In this document: in pieces, positions 25,069 through 33,014 of the stretch | Layout of the letters: each line of letters starts with the position of its first letter | Numbering within the stretch: position 1 is the first letter of the stretch | From: an uncultured Sphingopyxis sp. | GTDB lineage: Bacteria; Pseudomonadota; Alphaproteobacteria; Sphingomonadales; Sphingomonadaceae | NCBI RefSeq assembly: GCF_900078365.1 | Contig: NZ_LT598653.1 | Coordinates: forward strand, 186,001 to 250,000 | Direction: 5' to 3' | Length of the DNA: 64,000 bases | The notes under the pieces: generated by a model | The model's input: only the letters and a program-made list of their open reading frames with translations | Databases searched by the model: none | Told to the model about the DNA's origin: nothing | Translations under genes and position numbers: made by a program

Positions 25069-26604
25069 CTATTTGATGCTCGCCAGCACATAGAGAAACT
25101 CGGCGAAGCCCATCGTCGCGTCGACCAGCCCCGCGACCTTGGGATTGGTCGAATCGATCAGATAATATTCGTCGGGGGCGTGCGCGCCCGAGCCGTGGCC
25201 GATGCCGAAATGCGCGGCGGGGATCGACACCGGCGGCGCGGTGAAGGTCGCGCCCGGCCAGCTCCCCGCCATGCGCGGGTTGAGGCTCGTCGCGACGCCG
25301 AGCTTCTTGTAAGTTGCGAGTTCGGAGCGGACGAGGCGGCTGTCCTCGGCGACCTCGGTCGGGTCATAGCCGCCCGAGACATTGACCTCGACATCGGTGA
25401 AGCCATGCTTGTCGAGATGCGCGCGCAGCTTCTTTTCGGCCTCGGCGCGCGTCTGGTTGGGAACGAGGCGCAGGTCGAGCTTGGCGACCGCGCGACCGGG
25501 CAGGATCGTCTTGCCGCCGGGGCCGGTATAACCCGCGACGAGCCCCTCGATATTGACCGTCGGTTCCTGCGCGAGGCGGATCAGCGCGTCGTCATAGGCG
25601 AGATTGTCGATCCAGTGGGTGATGCCGAGCGCCTGTTTCTGCGCGGCCTCGTCGCCCGCCTTCGCAGCCTCGCGGATCAATGTCTTTTCGCGTTCGGTCA
25701 AGGGACGGACATTTTCGAACCAGCCTTCGATCGCGGGCTTGTTGCCATCGGGGGTGACGAGCGTCTGGAGCGCCTGCACCAGCCGCCACGCGGGCGAGTC
25801 GACCATCGCCTTGAGGCTCGAATGGACGTCGCCCTTCGGCCCGCGGCCCCATTTCTCGCCGCTCGCGACCAGTTCGAGTTCGATGATGCCTTTCGAGCCG
25901 AGGTTGACGGTGACGTTGCCGGTCTTGCCCTGCGAGGCGAAGGGGATGAAGATGCCCTCGCACTTCTTCAAGGCGGCGAGGATGTTGGGCTTGGTCGCGA
26001 TCTGGCGGAAATGCGGCGACCCGATCTCCTCCTCGCCCTCGCAGACGAGGACGATGTTCACCGGCAGCTTGCGCCCCGCGGCGCGGATCGCGTGGAGCGC
26101 GGCGAGGAAGGTCGCCTCGGGCCCCTTCTGGTTCACCGCGCCGCGGCCCATGATCGCTTGGCCGAAGCCTTCGCGCTCGACCATCTTGCCTTCGAGCGGC
26201 GGCGACGACCATTCGGACGCGTCGAACTGCTTGACGTCGTACATGAAATAGATGCCGAGCGTTCGGGCTGCGCCGACGTCGATCGTGCCGAACACGCCGG
26301 GGTGGCCGTCGGTCGGCACGATCTCGACATTGGTGAAGCCCGCATCCTTCGCAAGCTCGGCCATATAGGCCGCGCCTTCGGCCATGCTGCGGTTCTCGGC
26401 GGCGATCGAAGGGAGGGCGATCCAGTCGCGGATGCGCTTGATCGAGGCCTCCTTGCCCGCCTCGGCCGCCTTGCGGATGTCGGCCATCGTTCCCGACTGC
26501 GCCCAGAGCGGGATCGGCTGCATGAAGGCCGCGCCCGCGCCGAGCATGGCGGTGCCGCGAATCATGTCGCGGCGGTTCAGCTTGTCGACGTTACGGAAAT
26601 CCAT
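25069..26604 (-). CDS. Tat-exported M20/M28-like protein with substituted metal ligands
   Basis: 511 residues. N-terminus carries a twin-arginine signal (LNRRDMIRGTAMLGAGAAFM...LWAQ). The rest aligns by motif with M20 dipeptidases: FMYDVKQ replaces the usual GHYDVQP, so the first zinc-ligand His is Met121; GRGAVNQKG replaces GRGAxDDKG, so the bridging Asp is Asn158. The catalytic region EGEEEIGSP and the last His motif GSGAHAPDEYY are kept. Two of five ligands are therefore lost, suggesting a single-metal or non-catalytic, perhaps binding, function. Length and domain layout are otherwise normal. Confidence 0.85.
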   Translation of the reverse strand: MDFRNVDKLNRRDMIRGTAMLGAGAAFMQPIPLWAQSGTMADIRKAAEAGKEASIKRIRDWIALPSIAAENRSMAEGAAYMAELAKDAGFTNVEIVPTDGHPGVFGTIDVGAARTLGIYFMYDVKQFDASEWSSPPLEGKMVEREGFGQAIMGRGAVNQKGPEATFLAALHAIRAAGRKLPVNIVLVCEGEEEIGSPHFRQIATKPNILAALKKCEGIFIPFASQGKTGNVTVNLGSKGIIELELVASGEKWGRGPKGDVHSSLKAMVDSPAWRLVQALQTLVTPDGNKPAIEGWFENVRPLTEREKTLIREAAKAGDEAAQKQALGITHWIDNLAYDDALIRLAQEPTVNIEGLVAGYTGPGGKTILPGRAVAKLDLRLVPNQTRAEAEKKLRAHLDKHGFTDVEVNVSGGYDPTEVAEDSRLVRSELATYKKLGVATSLNPRMAGSWPGATFTAPPVSIPAAHFGIGHGSGAHAPDEYYLIDSTNPKVAGLVDATMGFAEFLYVLASIK

Positions 26605-26681
26605 GCTGCGTCCCCTGGCTGTTTATGTTGCGGGGAGTGTTGGACTTTTGATCGTGGAAGGCAAGTGCGGGCGAGATACTG

Positions 26682-27158
26682 TCAGCGAAACTCGTGCCGT
26701 TCATCGCCGCCCGTTGCCATTTGAAGAAACTGGACGAGGGGCAGTCCCTCGCGACGCTCGTTGCTGGCCGCAATCAGCAGAATGGCAAGCCCAACCATGG
26801 ACAGCGTCATCATCACGTAGAAGGAGGTGTTTCCGTGTCCGTTGCGGACGGTCATTACGGCAACGATCGAAATGATTATCCCCACGATCACCAACGACAG
26901 GATGCCATTCAGGTCGGAACCCGATTGTCCCTTGATGCGGCAGCCCGATCCGTCTTCAAGCATCCACCCGATCAACATGGGACCCTGCCTGTCGATCATA
27001 CTATTCCACAAGCAGATGAAGCGGCCGAGAATGAAGCCGCGCGGACCGTCATCGGGATGAAACACCCCGTATTTGCACTGCCTGACCCTTCGCTTGCTTT
27101 CCGCAAGATCGAGCGCGGTGCGCACTTCAAAGGCAAAGCCGAACGGGTGGAAGCGCAC
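26682..27158 (-). CDS. Membrane protein translationally coupled to fumarase
   Basis: 158 residues from a GTG at 27158, one base after the fumarase TGA; GGAG and AAGG inside the fumarase 3' end serve as ribosome site. The first ~60 residues are soluble with HPFGFAFEVRTALDLAESKRRVRQCKYG, then two membrane segments: ~83-102 (GILSLVIVGIIISIVAVMTV) and ~111-130 (FYVMMTLSMVGLAILLIAAS). No family recognised. Composition is less GC-rich than neighbours. An internal ATG (MIDRQGPML) is a possible alternative start. Confidence 0.65.
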   Translation of the reverse strand: MRFHPFGFAFEVRTALDLAESKRRVRQCKYGVFHPDDGPRGFILGRFICLWNSMIDRQGPMLIGWMLEDGSGCRIKGQSGSDLNGILSLVIVGIIISIVAVMTVRNGHGNTSFYVMMTLSMVGLAILLIAASNERREGLPLVQFLQMATGGDERHEFR

Positions 27159-27159
27159 G

Positions 27160-28683
27160 TCACGCCTTCTCCAGCAACCCCTCGTCCGCGATCCTTTTCT
27201 GCCACAGCTTGGGCGCGTTGACGTGGACATTCTCGCCTTCGCTGTCGACCGCGACGGTGACGGGGAAGTCGTTGACCTCGAACTCGTAGATAGCCTCCAT
27301 GCCGAGGTCGGCGAAGCCGACGACTTTGCTGCCCTTGATCGCGCGCGCGACCAAGTAAGCAGCGCCGCCGACCGCCATCAGATAGGCGCTCTTGTGCTTC
27401 GCGATTGCCTGCGTCGCGGCGGGGCCGCGTTCGGCCTTGCCGACGCAGGCGAGCAGGCCCTGACCCAGCATCATGTCCATGAACTTGTCCATGCGCGTCG
27501 CGGTCGTGGGGCCCGCCGGGCCGACCGCCTCATCGCCCACCGCATCGACCGGGCCGACGTAATACAAGGCGCGGCCACGCAACGCCACCGGCAAGGGCGC
27601 GCCCTGGCGCAGCAGGTCGGCCAGCCGCTTGTGCGCGGCGTCGCGGCCGGTGAGCATCTTGCCATTGAGGAGCAGGCGGTCGCCCTGCTTCCAGCTTGCG
27701 ACGACCTCGGGCGTCAGATTGTCGAGGTCGACGCGGATCGCCGCCTTGTCGGGCGCCCAGTCGATCTCGGGATAGTCGGCGAGCACCGGCGGTTCGAGGA
27801 AGGCCGGGCCACTGCCGTCGAGGGTGACATGGGCGTGGCGGGTCGCGGCGCAGTTCGGGATCATCGCAACGGGCTTCGACGCCGCGTGGGTCGGCCAGTC
27901 ATTGATCTTGACGTCGAGCACGGTCGCGAGGCCGCCGAGGCCCTGCGCGCCGATGCCGAGGGCATTGACCTTTTCATAAAGCTCGATGCGCAGTTCCTCG
28001 GTAGGATTGCTCGGGCCGCGCGCGAGCAGCTCGGTCATGTCGATCGGGTCCATCAGCGACTGTTTCGCGAGCAGCATCGCCTTTTCGGCGGTGCCGCCGA
28101 TGCCGATGCCGAGCATGCCGGGCGGGCACCAGCCGGCACCCATCTGCGGCACCATTTCGAGCACCCAGTCGACGATGCTGTCGCTGGGGTTCATCATCTT
28201 GAACTTCGACTTATTCTCGCTGCCGCCGCCCTTCGCGGCGACGTCGATCACGACCTTGGCGCCGGGGACCATCTCGACGTTGAGCACCGACGGCGTGTTG
28301 TCCTTGGTGTTGACGCGGCTGAACGCGGGGTCGGCGAGGATCGAGGCGCGGAGCTTGTTTTCGGGGTGGAGATAGGCCTTGCGCACCCCCTCGTCGACGA
28401 CCTGCTGCAGGCTGCGGGGGCTGTCGAGGCGGCAGTCCATGCCCCATTTGATGAACACGGTGACGATGCCGGTATCCTGGCAGATCGGGCGGTGCCCCTC
28501 GGCGCACATGCGGCTGTTCGAGAGAATCTGCGCCATCGCGTCCTTGGCGGCGGGCGACACCTCGCGTTCATAGGCCGCACCCAAAGCGCGGATATAGTCC
28601 ATCGGATGGAAATAGCTGATGTACTGGAGCGCGTCGGCGATCGTCTCGATGAGGTCGTCTTCGCGGATGATCACGGTGTTCAT
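27160..28683 (-). CDS. fumA: Class I (iron-sulfur) fumarate hydratase
   Basis: 507 residues, typical of the dimeric class I enzymes. Interconverts fumarate and malate in the TCA cycle using a [4Fe-4S] cluster. The three cluster Cys are visible: Cys68 in RPICQDTG, Cys186 in GAGWCPPGMLGIGIGG and Cys278 in IPNCAATRH; the C-terminal domain has ARGPSNPTEE and GPTTATRMDKFMD. Oxygen-sensitive by nature. Followed directly by a coupled membrane protein gene (1-base gap). Confidence 0.96.
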   Translation of the reverse strand: MNTVIIREDDLIETIADALQYISYFHPMDYIRALGAAYEREVSPAAKDAMAQILSNSRMCAEGHRPICQDTGIVTVFIKWGMDCRLDSPRSLQQVVDEGVRKAYLHPENKLRASILADPAFSRVNTKDNTPSVLNVEMVPGAKVVIDVAAKGGGSENKSKFKMMNPSDSIVDWVLEMVPQMGAGWCPPGMLGIGIGGTAEKAMLLAKQSLMDPIDMTELLARGPSNPTEELRIELYEKVNALGIGAQGLGGLATVLDVKINDWPTHAASKPVAMIPNCAATRHAHVTLDGSGPAFLEPPVLADYPEIDWAPDKAAIRVDLDNLTPEVVASWKQGDRLLLNGKMLTGRDAAHKRLADLLRQGAPLPVALRGRALYYVGPVDAVGDEAVGPAGPTTATRMDKFMDMMLGQGLLACVGKAERGPAATQAIAKHKSAYLMAVGGAAYLVARAIKGSKVVGFADLGMEAIYEFEVNDFPVTVAVDSEGENVHVNAPKLWQKRIADEGLLEKA

Positions 28684-28768
28684 GTGCAGCCTTTCGCCCT
28701 TTTTCGGGATTCGCGGGCTTCCCTAGACCGCACCGGCCGCAACGGAAAGAGGTTCGTATCACCCTTGT

Positions 28769-28871
28769 CGTCATCCCGGCGAAGGGTGTTCAGAGGCACG
28801 TGACTCTGAAACACGATCTCGCTGGTGCGTTAGGCCCAGAGGGCGAGATCCCGGCCTTCGCCGGGATGACG
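28769..28871. repeat. Palindromic intergenic repeat, GTCATCCCGG family (copy 3)
   Basis: CGTCATCCCGGCGAAGGGTG at the left and GATCCCGGCCTTCGCCGGGATGACG at the right, with an inner AACACGATCTCGCTGGTGCG segment. Lies upstream of fumarase and downstream of the 28879 membrane protein; both are minus strand, so it ends the latter. Confidence 0.8.
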
Positions 28872-28878
28872 ATGAAGT

Positions 28879-29712
28879 TCAGGTGCGACGGCGGCCGAAG
28901 ACGCGGCGGACGGGCGGAACGGCGTCCGGCATAGCGGGCGCTGTGTCGCTCCAGTCGACGAGAGGGCGCTTGCGGGCGAGGGTCTGCCAGCTGCCGGCTG
29001 CGGCCAGCGCGAGAAGCAGTAGCCAGCCGCCCGCCGCCGAGGGAATCAGCGCCCAGGCGAAGGCGGCGGGGGTGACGATCGCCATCGCGGTCGGGATCGC
29101 GGCGAGGATCGCGAGGGTGCCGAACAGCGCCCACCAGCGCCCGAACTGCGTCGCGGCGGCACCGATCACGACGTTGGTCGCGGCGAGCAGCAGGAACTTC
29201 GCAGCGACGGGATAGGGCAGGCTCGCCATTGCGGGCGAATAGTCGCCGAGCGTGAAGGCGGCCTGGATGTCGAACAGCAGCCAATTCTCCCATGCGTCGC
29301 AGAGCGCCGCGGCGACCGGCAGCACCGCGGCGGCGAGTAGCGCGCGATGTCGGAGCTCGCGCCACAAGGCGATGCAGCCGCCGGCGAGAAAGCCCGCGTA
29401 GAGCAGCATATAGAGATAGTCGCGCTCGTTGCCGGTGCGCATCGCGGCGAGCCGCGTCACCTGCTGCGGGTCGGTGAAGAAACCGAAGATCGCCTCGAGA
29501 TCGGCCTGGCTGCCCGCGAATTCGAACGCGAGCACCGGCGGGCCATAGCCTGGCGCGATGTCATGCCCCGCTTGCGGGAAGACCTGTGTCAGATAGACGC
29601 CGAAGAGCAGGGTCGCGAGGCCGAACGCCAGCGTCCAGATCCACGCGCGCGTCGCCGCGGATGGGCGCGCGTGCTGCGCCTCGATCCAATGCTGGAGCCC
29701 CCCGATCGGCAT
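28879..29712 (-). CDS. Polytopic membrane protein, unknown
   Basis: 277 residues with about six membrane segments (near 21-45, 100-118, 124-147, 168-189, 193-213 and 217-240) and a periplasmic-looking loop (AGHDIAPGYGPPVLAFEFAG ... DPQQVTRLAAM). The C-terminal tail is basic (RRVFGRRRT). No named family recognised. It is preceded by the zur gene on the same strand (31-base gap), so it may be the last member of merC-zur, though no zinc-related motif is visible. Confidence 0.7.
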   Translation of the reverse strand: MPIGGLQHWIEAQHARPSAATRAWIWTLAFGLATLLFGVYLTQVFPQAGHDIAPGYGPPVLAFEFAGSQADLEAIFGFFTDPQQVTRLAAMRTGNERDYLYMLLYAGFLAGGCIALWRELRHRALLAAAVLPVAAALCDAWENWLLFDIQAAFTLGDYSPAMASLPYPVAAKFLLLAATNVVIGAAATQFGRWWALFGTLAILAAIPTAMAIVTPAAFAWALIPSAAGGWLLLLALAAAGSWQTLARKRPLVDWSDTAPAMPDAVPPVRRVFGRRRT

Positions 29713-29743
29713 TCAACCGTCCGGTGGAGCGCACCGGCTCACC

Positions 29744-30208
29744 TTATTGGCACTCGGCGCATTTGCCGCGCACTTCGATGACCGGGCGTTCGGCGGCGAA
29801 ACCGGTGGCGTTCGCGGCGGCGCGCACTCCCGTCGACAATTTGTCGTCGTCGACATGCACCGCGGCGCCGCAACTGTCGCAGATCAGGAAGATACAGTCG
29901 TGGAGGCAGCCCGGGTGGCTGTTCGCGACGAACGCGTTCGCGCTCTCGACGCGGCGGACGAGGTTGTTCGCGACGAACAGGTCGAGGATGCGATAGACGC
30001 TGTTCGGCGCGACGCGCTTGCCGCGCTTCTGCGACACGATGTCGGCGATTTCATAGGCGCTCGCGGGCTTGCCGATTTCGGCGACCGCGTCGAAAATCTC
30101 GGCGCGCATGTCGGTCCAGGCTTCGCCCGCGCCCTCGAGCGCGGTCTGCGCCGCCTTGGCGAGCGAGGCGCCGCTGGCCTCGACGTGCGGATGATCATGC
30201 TTGCCCAT
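29744..30208 (-). CDS. zur: Zur-type zinc-responsive Fur-family repressor
   Basis: 154 residues from ATG 30208; a longer open frame has no advantage. Fur-family winged helix (EIADIVSQKRGKRVAPNSVYRILDLFVANNLVRRVES), followed by the dimerisation domain with two structural CxxC pairs (Cys110-Cys113, Cys150-Cys153) and HPGCLHDC. A His-rich N-terminus (KHDHPHVE) is typical of Zur. With zinc bound it represses uptake genes. Lies 102 bases downstream of the merC-like gene on the same strand; a perfect dyad upstream of merC could be its own operator. Confidence 0.9.
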   Translation of the reverse strand: MGKHDHPHVEASGASLAKAAQTALEGAGEAWTDMRAEIFDAVAEIGKPASAYEIADIVSQKRGKRVAPNSVYRILDLFVANNLVRRVESANAFVANSHPGCLHDCIFLICDSCGAAVHVDDDKLSTGVRAAANATGFAAERPVIEVRGKCAECQ

Positions 30209-30310
30209 TGGCGTTTCCTCATGCGCGGATAATTCCGCGCTAACAGGCATCCAATGTAGGCTCTTTAGGGGGCGCCCGCAAGCCGCGGACCGGTCCGTTT
30301 CGGCGGACGC

Positions 30311-30745
30311 TCAGTGGCGCGCGCGGCGGTTGAGGTCGTGGCCCAGCGCGACCACGGCGACGCCGATCATCGTCGCGATCACTTCGCTGCCGTCGTGCGG
30401 CCGCGACAGCGCGCCCGCCATCATGCCGAGCCCGAAGCCGCCCACCGCGAACGGCATCATATAGCCATGGCTGAGCACGCCCGAGACGAGCGTGATCAGC
30501 GCGAAGCCGATCGCGATGATCAGCCCGATCTCGTGGAACAGGTGATTGTCGAGAAACACCCCGCCGACCGAGGCGATCGAGGCGAAGAAGATCGTCGTCG
30601 CGAGGCAGTGGACGAGGCAGAGCCCCGACAACCCCATCGCCAGCTGGTCGCCCGACAGCGAGGTCAGTGGCCGAGAATCGCGCGCAGCCCGAGCAAGCGC
30701 GCCGAGACGCGTCAGGACAGGGGCAGGGCTGGCGACATGGGTCAC
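30311..30745 (-). CDS. MerC domain membrane protein
   Basis: 144 residues. Four membrane segments follow a soluble N-terminus; GLCLVHCLATTIFF carries the Cys pair typical of the MerC mercuric/metal transport domain, and HGYMMPFAVGG lies in the third segment. In sphingomonads such genes accompany zur, which suggests a metal-import or zinc-scarcity role rather than mercury. First gene of the merC-zur unit. Confidence 0.85.
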   Translation of the reverse strand: MTHVASPAPVLTRLGALARAARDSRPLTSLSGDQLAMGLSGLCLVHCLATTIFFASIASVGGVFLDNHLFHEIGLIIAIGFALITLVSGVLSHGYMMPFAVGGFGLGMMAGALSRPHDGSEVIATMIGVAVVALGHDLNRRARH

Positions 30746-30776
30746 CCGATTCTCCGTTGGTGCAATTGCAGGTGTT

Positions 30777-30819
30777 GATATGGCATATCATGACAAAGGT
30801 TACAATGTCTCATTGTAAC
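30777..30819 (-). promoter_or_regulatory. Candidate Zur box plus a second dyad upstream of merC-zur
   Basis: At 30799-30819 a perfect 9-3-9 dyad reads GTTACAATG, TCT, then the reverse complement of the first nine bases. It is AT-rich in a GC-rich genome and lies about 54 bases upstream of the merC start. A second perfect dyad, GATATG-G-CATATC, is at 30777-30789. The spacing to merC and the adjacent zur gene make autoregulation the likely role. Zur specificity is inferred. Confidence 0.7.
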
Positions 30820-30834
30820 AAACTTTTCCATGCG

Positions 30835-31198
30835 ACCCGTCACCCCCGCGAAGGCGGGGGTCCAGCTTTTTCAGGCGTTAAGCGACTCGAACAGGTCAAG
30901 CCAATCAGGGTTCTGCTCTTCGATCAGCCGGAATTTCCAGTCGCGATTCCATTTCTTCACCGCCTTTTCGCGGGCGATGGCGTCCCGAATGTCGGTGTGG
31001 TGTTCGGCATAGACCAGACGATCCAGCCCATAGCGTTTGCAGAAATCGGAGCCATCGCCGGAGCGATGCTGAAAAATGCGGGCGGGGAGATGGGCGGTTA
31101 CTCCGATATACATCGTCCCGCGATAACGGTTCGCCATTATGTAGACGTAGCCGCCGCGCATCTTAAGCTGGACCCCCGTCTTCGCGGGGGTGACGGGT
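30835..31198. mobile_element. 364-bp GIY-YIG element bounded by 34-bp terminal inverted repeats
   Basis: Left arm 30835-30868 and right arm 31165-31198 are inverted repeats identical at 33 of 34 positions (one A/G difference). Each arm holds an internal hairpin (CCCCCGCGAAGGCGGGGG type) and ends with CCAGCTT. Between them lies only the GIY-YIG gene: 2 bases separate the left arm from the stop codon and 3 bases separate the right arm from the ATG. No target-site duplication is obvious. The arms share their core with the gene-less palindromes at 24916, 48564 and 56615, as if those were non-autonomous derivatives. Confidence 0.75.
30871..31161 (-). CDS. GIY-YIG nuclease superfamily protein inside an inverted-repeat element
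   Basis: 96 residues, essentially the catalytic domain alone: YVYIMA (strand 1), MYIGVT (YIG, residues 17-22), the conserved Arg28 in LPARIFQH, Tyr44, and the C-terminal AREKAVKKWNRDWKFRLIEE with metal-binding Glu65 and Asn72. It is of the single-domain UPF0213/COG2827 type, some of which cut branched DNA. All key catalytic residues are present, so it should be active. Start ATG 31161 has no strong Shine-Dalgarno; transcription probably begins inside the right repeat or by read-through. The gene fills the element at 30835-31198 exactly. Confidence 0.92.
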   Translation of the reverse strand: MRGGYVYIMANRYRGTMYIGVTAHLPARIFQHRSGDGSDFCKRYGLDRLVYAEHHTDIRDAIAREKAVKKWNRDWKFRLIEEQNPDWLDLFESLNA

Positions 31199-31206
31199 GA
31201 GAGAGG

Positions 31207-32877
31207 TCACGCGTCGCCTTCCTCCGCCCGCAACGCCTTCCGGTCGAGTTTGCCGATCATCGTCTTGGGCAGGTTCAGCCGCACCTCGACTTCCTTCACC
31301 CGCTCATGCTTGCCGAGCTGGGGGTTGAGCCAGGCCGCGAGCGCATCGCCGCTGACGTCGAAACCCTCCTCGAGCGTGACGAACGCTTTCGGCGCCTCGC
31401 CGCGATAGGCGTCGGGGACGCCGAGCACGATCGCTTCCTTGATCGCGGGATGGGCGTGGAGATGCGCTTCGATCACGCTGGGATAAACCTTGAACCCGCC
31501 GACCGCGATCATGTCCTTCAGCCGGTCGACGATGCGGATATAGCCGCCCTCCTCGACCACCGCGACGTCGCCGGTGCGCAACCAGCCGTCGTCGGTGAAG
31601 CTGTCCTTGTCGGCGTCGGGGCGGTTCCAATAGCCCTGCATGACCTGCGGTCCCTTGACGGCAAGCTCGCCGGGCTCGCCGTTCGGCGCGTCCTTGGTCG
31701 GGTCTTCCTTGTCGAGCAGGCGGATGTGCGTCGCCGGGATCGGCTGGCCGATCGTGCCGGGGCGCACCGGCCCGTCATAGGGGTTGGTCGCCACGACCCC
31801 CGAGCTTTCGGTGAGGCCATATCCCTCGACGAGCGAAGCGCCGGTCGCGGCAATAAACTTCTCGCGCAGCTCGGCGGGCATCGGCGCGCCGCCCGAGATG
31901 CAGACGCGCAGGCTGGAAAAATCGGTGCCGGCAAGCGCCGGATGGTCGAGCAGCGCCTGATACATCGTCGGCACGCCGGGGAGCGCCGTCGTTTTCGTCC
32001 GCGTGATCGCCTCGAGCGCCTGCTTCGCGTCGAAGCGCGGCAGCATCGTGATCGTGCCGCCGTTGAGTATCGTGCGGTTGAGGACGCAGGTGTTCGCGAA
32101 GACGTGGAAGAAGGGCAGCACGCCGAGGATGCGGTCCTCGGCGTCATGGTCGGGGTCGATCGCGTTCACCTGCCGCGCATTGGCGGTGAGATTCTGGTGC
32201 GTCAGCTTGGCGCCCTTCGGCGTTCCCGTCGTGCCGCCGGTATATTGGATGAGCGCGATGTCGGTCTGCGGGTCGATCGCGACGGGATCGGGGCGGCCGT
32301 CATTGCCGGTGAGGGCGGAAAAGCGGATGACGCGCGGGTCGACGGGCAGCGGCGCGACCTCGCTGCGCTTGAACAGGCGATAGAGCACCGATTTGGCGGC
32401 GGGAAGGCCGCCCGCGACCGATCCGACGACGAGGCGTTTGAGACTCGACCCGTCGAGCACCTGCAATGCGGTGGGGAGGAGCGCGGCGGCGCTCAGCGTG
32501 AACAGCGTGTCGGTGCCCGAATCCTCGACCTGCGCCTCGAGCTCGGCGACGGTGTAGAGCGGCGAGAAGTTCACGACGGTCGCGCCCGCCATCAGCGAGC
32601 CGTAATAGGCGGCGACATAATGGGGCACGTTGGGAAGGAAGAGGCCGACGCGGCTGCCCTTGCCGAGCCCCAGCAGTTGGAGCCCGCGCGCGACGCGCGC
32701 CGCGCCGCGGGCAACCTCGGCATAGCCGAACTCGCGGCCCATGAAGTCGAGCATCGGCGCATCGCCGCGTCGCGCCACGCTGGCGGCGAGCATGTCGGGC
32801 AGCGACAGCGGCGCAAATTCCTGGTCCCAGGCCGTGGGGTGGCGGTAGTCGGTCGACCAGGAAAAGCGGCTGTCCAT
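31207..32877 (-). CDS. AMP-forming long-chain acyl-CoA ligase (FadD type)
   Basis: 556 residues, ANL superfamily. P-loop motif YTGGTTGTPKG at 212-222, then GYGLTESSG (adenine-binding), the hinge DRLKDMIAVGGFKVYP, and the C-terminal Lys motif KTMIGKLDRKAL. It activates a fatty acid to acyl-CoA through an acyl-adenylate; chain length cannot be told from sequence. Start ATG 32877. A 16-bp dyad lies 37 bases upstream. It ends close to the GIY-YIG element (9-base gap), so that element was inserted immediately downstream of it. Confidence 0.92.
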   Translation of the reverse strand: MDSRFSWSTDYRHPTAWDQEFAPLSLPDMLAASVARRGDAPMLDFMGREFGYAEVARGAARVARGLQLLGLGKGSRVGLFLPNVPHYVAAYYGSLMAGATVVNFSPLYTVAELEAQVEDSGTDTLFTLSAAALLPTALQVLDGSSLKRLVVGSVAGGLPAAKSVLYRLFKRSEVAPLPVDPRVIRFSALTGNDGRPDPVAIDPQTDIALIQYTGGTTGTPKGAKLTHQNLTANARQVNAIDPDHDAEDRILGVLPFFHVFANTCVLNRTILNGGTITMLPRFDAKQALEAITRTKTTALPGVPTMYQALLDHPALAGTDFSSLRVCISGGAPMPAELREKFIAATGASLVEGYGLTESSGVVATNPYDGPVRPGTIGQPIPATHIRLLDKEDPTKDAPNGEPGELAVKGPQVMQGYWNRPDADKDSFTDDGWLRTGDVAVVEEGGYIRIVDRLKDMIAVGGFKVYPSVIEAHLHAHPAIKEAIVLGVPDAYRGEAPKAFVTLEEGFDVSGDALAAWLNPQLGKHERVKEVEVRLNLPKTMIGKLDRKALRAEEGDA

Positions 32878-32913
32878 CGCGGGGTGATATCCTCTCGAAA
32901 ATCCGTCGGCTTC

Positions 32914-32929
32914 CTGACACTAGGGTCAG
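32914..32929. promoter_or_regulatory. 16-bp dyad upstream of the acyl-CoA ligase
   Basis: CTGACACTAGGGTCAG is an inverted repeat with one mismatch per half. It lies 37 bp upstream of the ligase start, an operator-like position. No known regulator motif is assigned with confidence. Confidence 0.4.
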
Positions 32930-33014
32930 TAAGTCGCGACCGCAACCGGGCTCGCTTGCGGCGCGCCGCCGCTGCGGCTAGGCATCGCATATCGTTCTCG
33001 CCAGGGGTTTTGCC

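Noticed and set aside
30311..30745. Mercury-resistance operon
   Set aside because: Only the MerC domain is present; there is no merR, merA, merT or merP, and the neighbour is zur.
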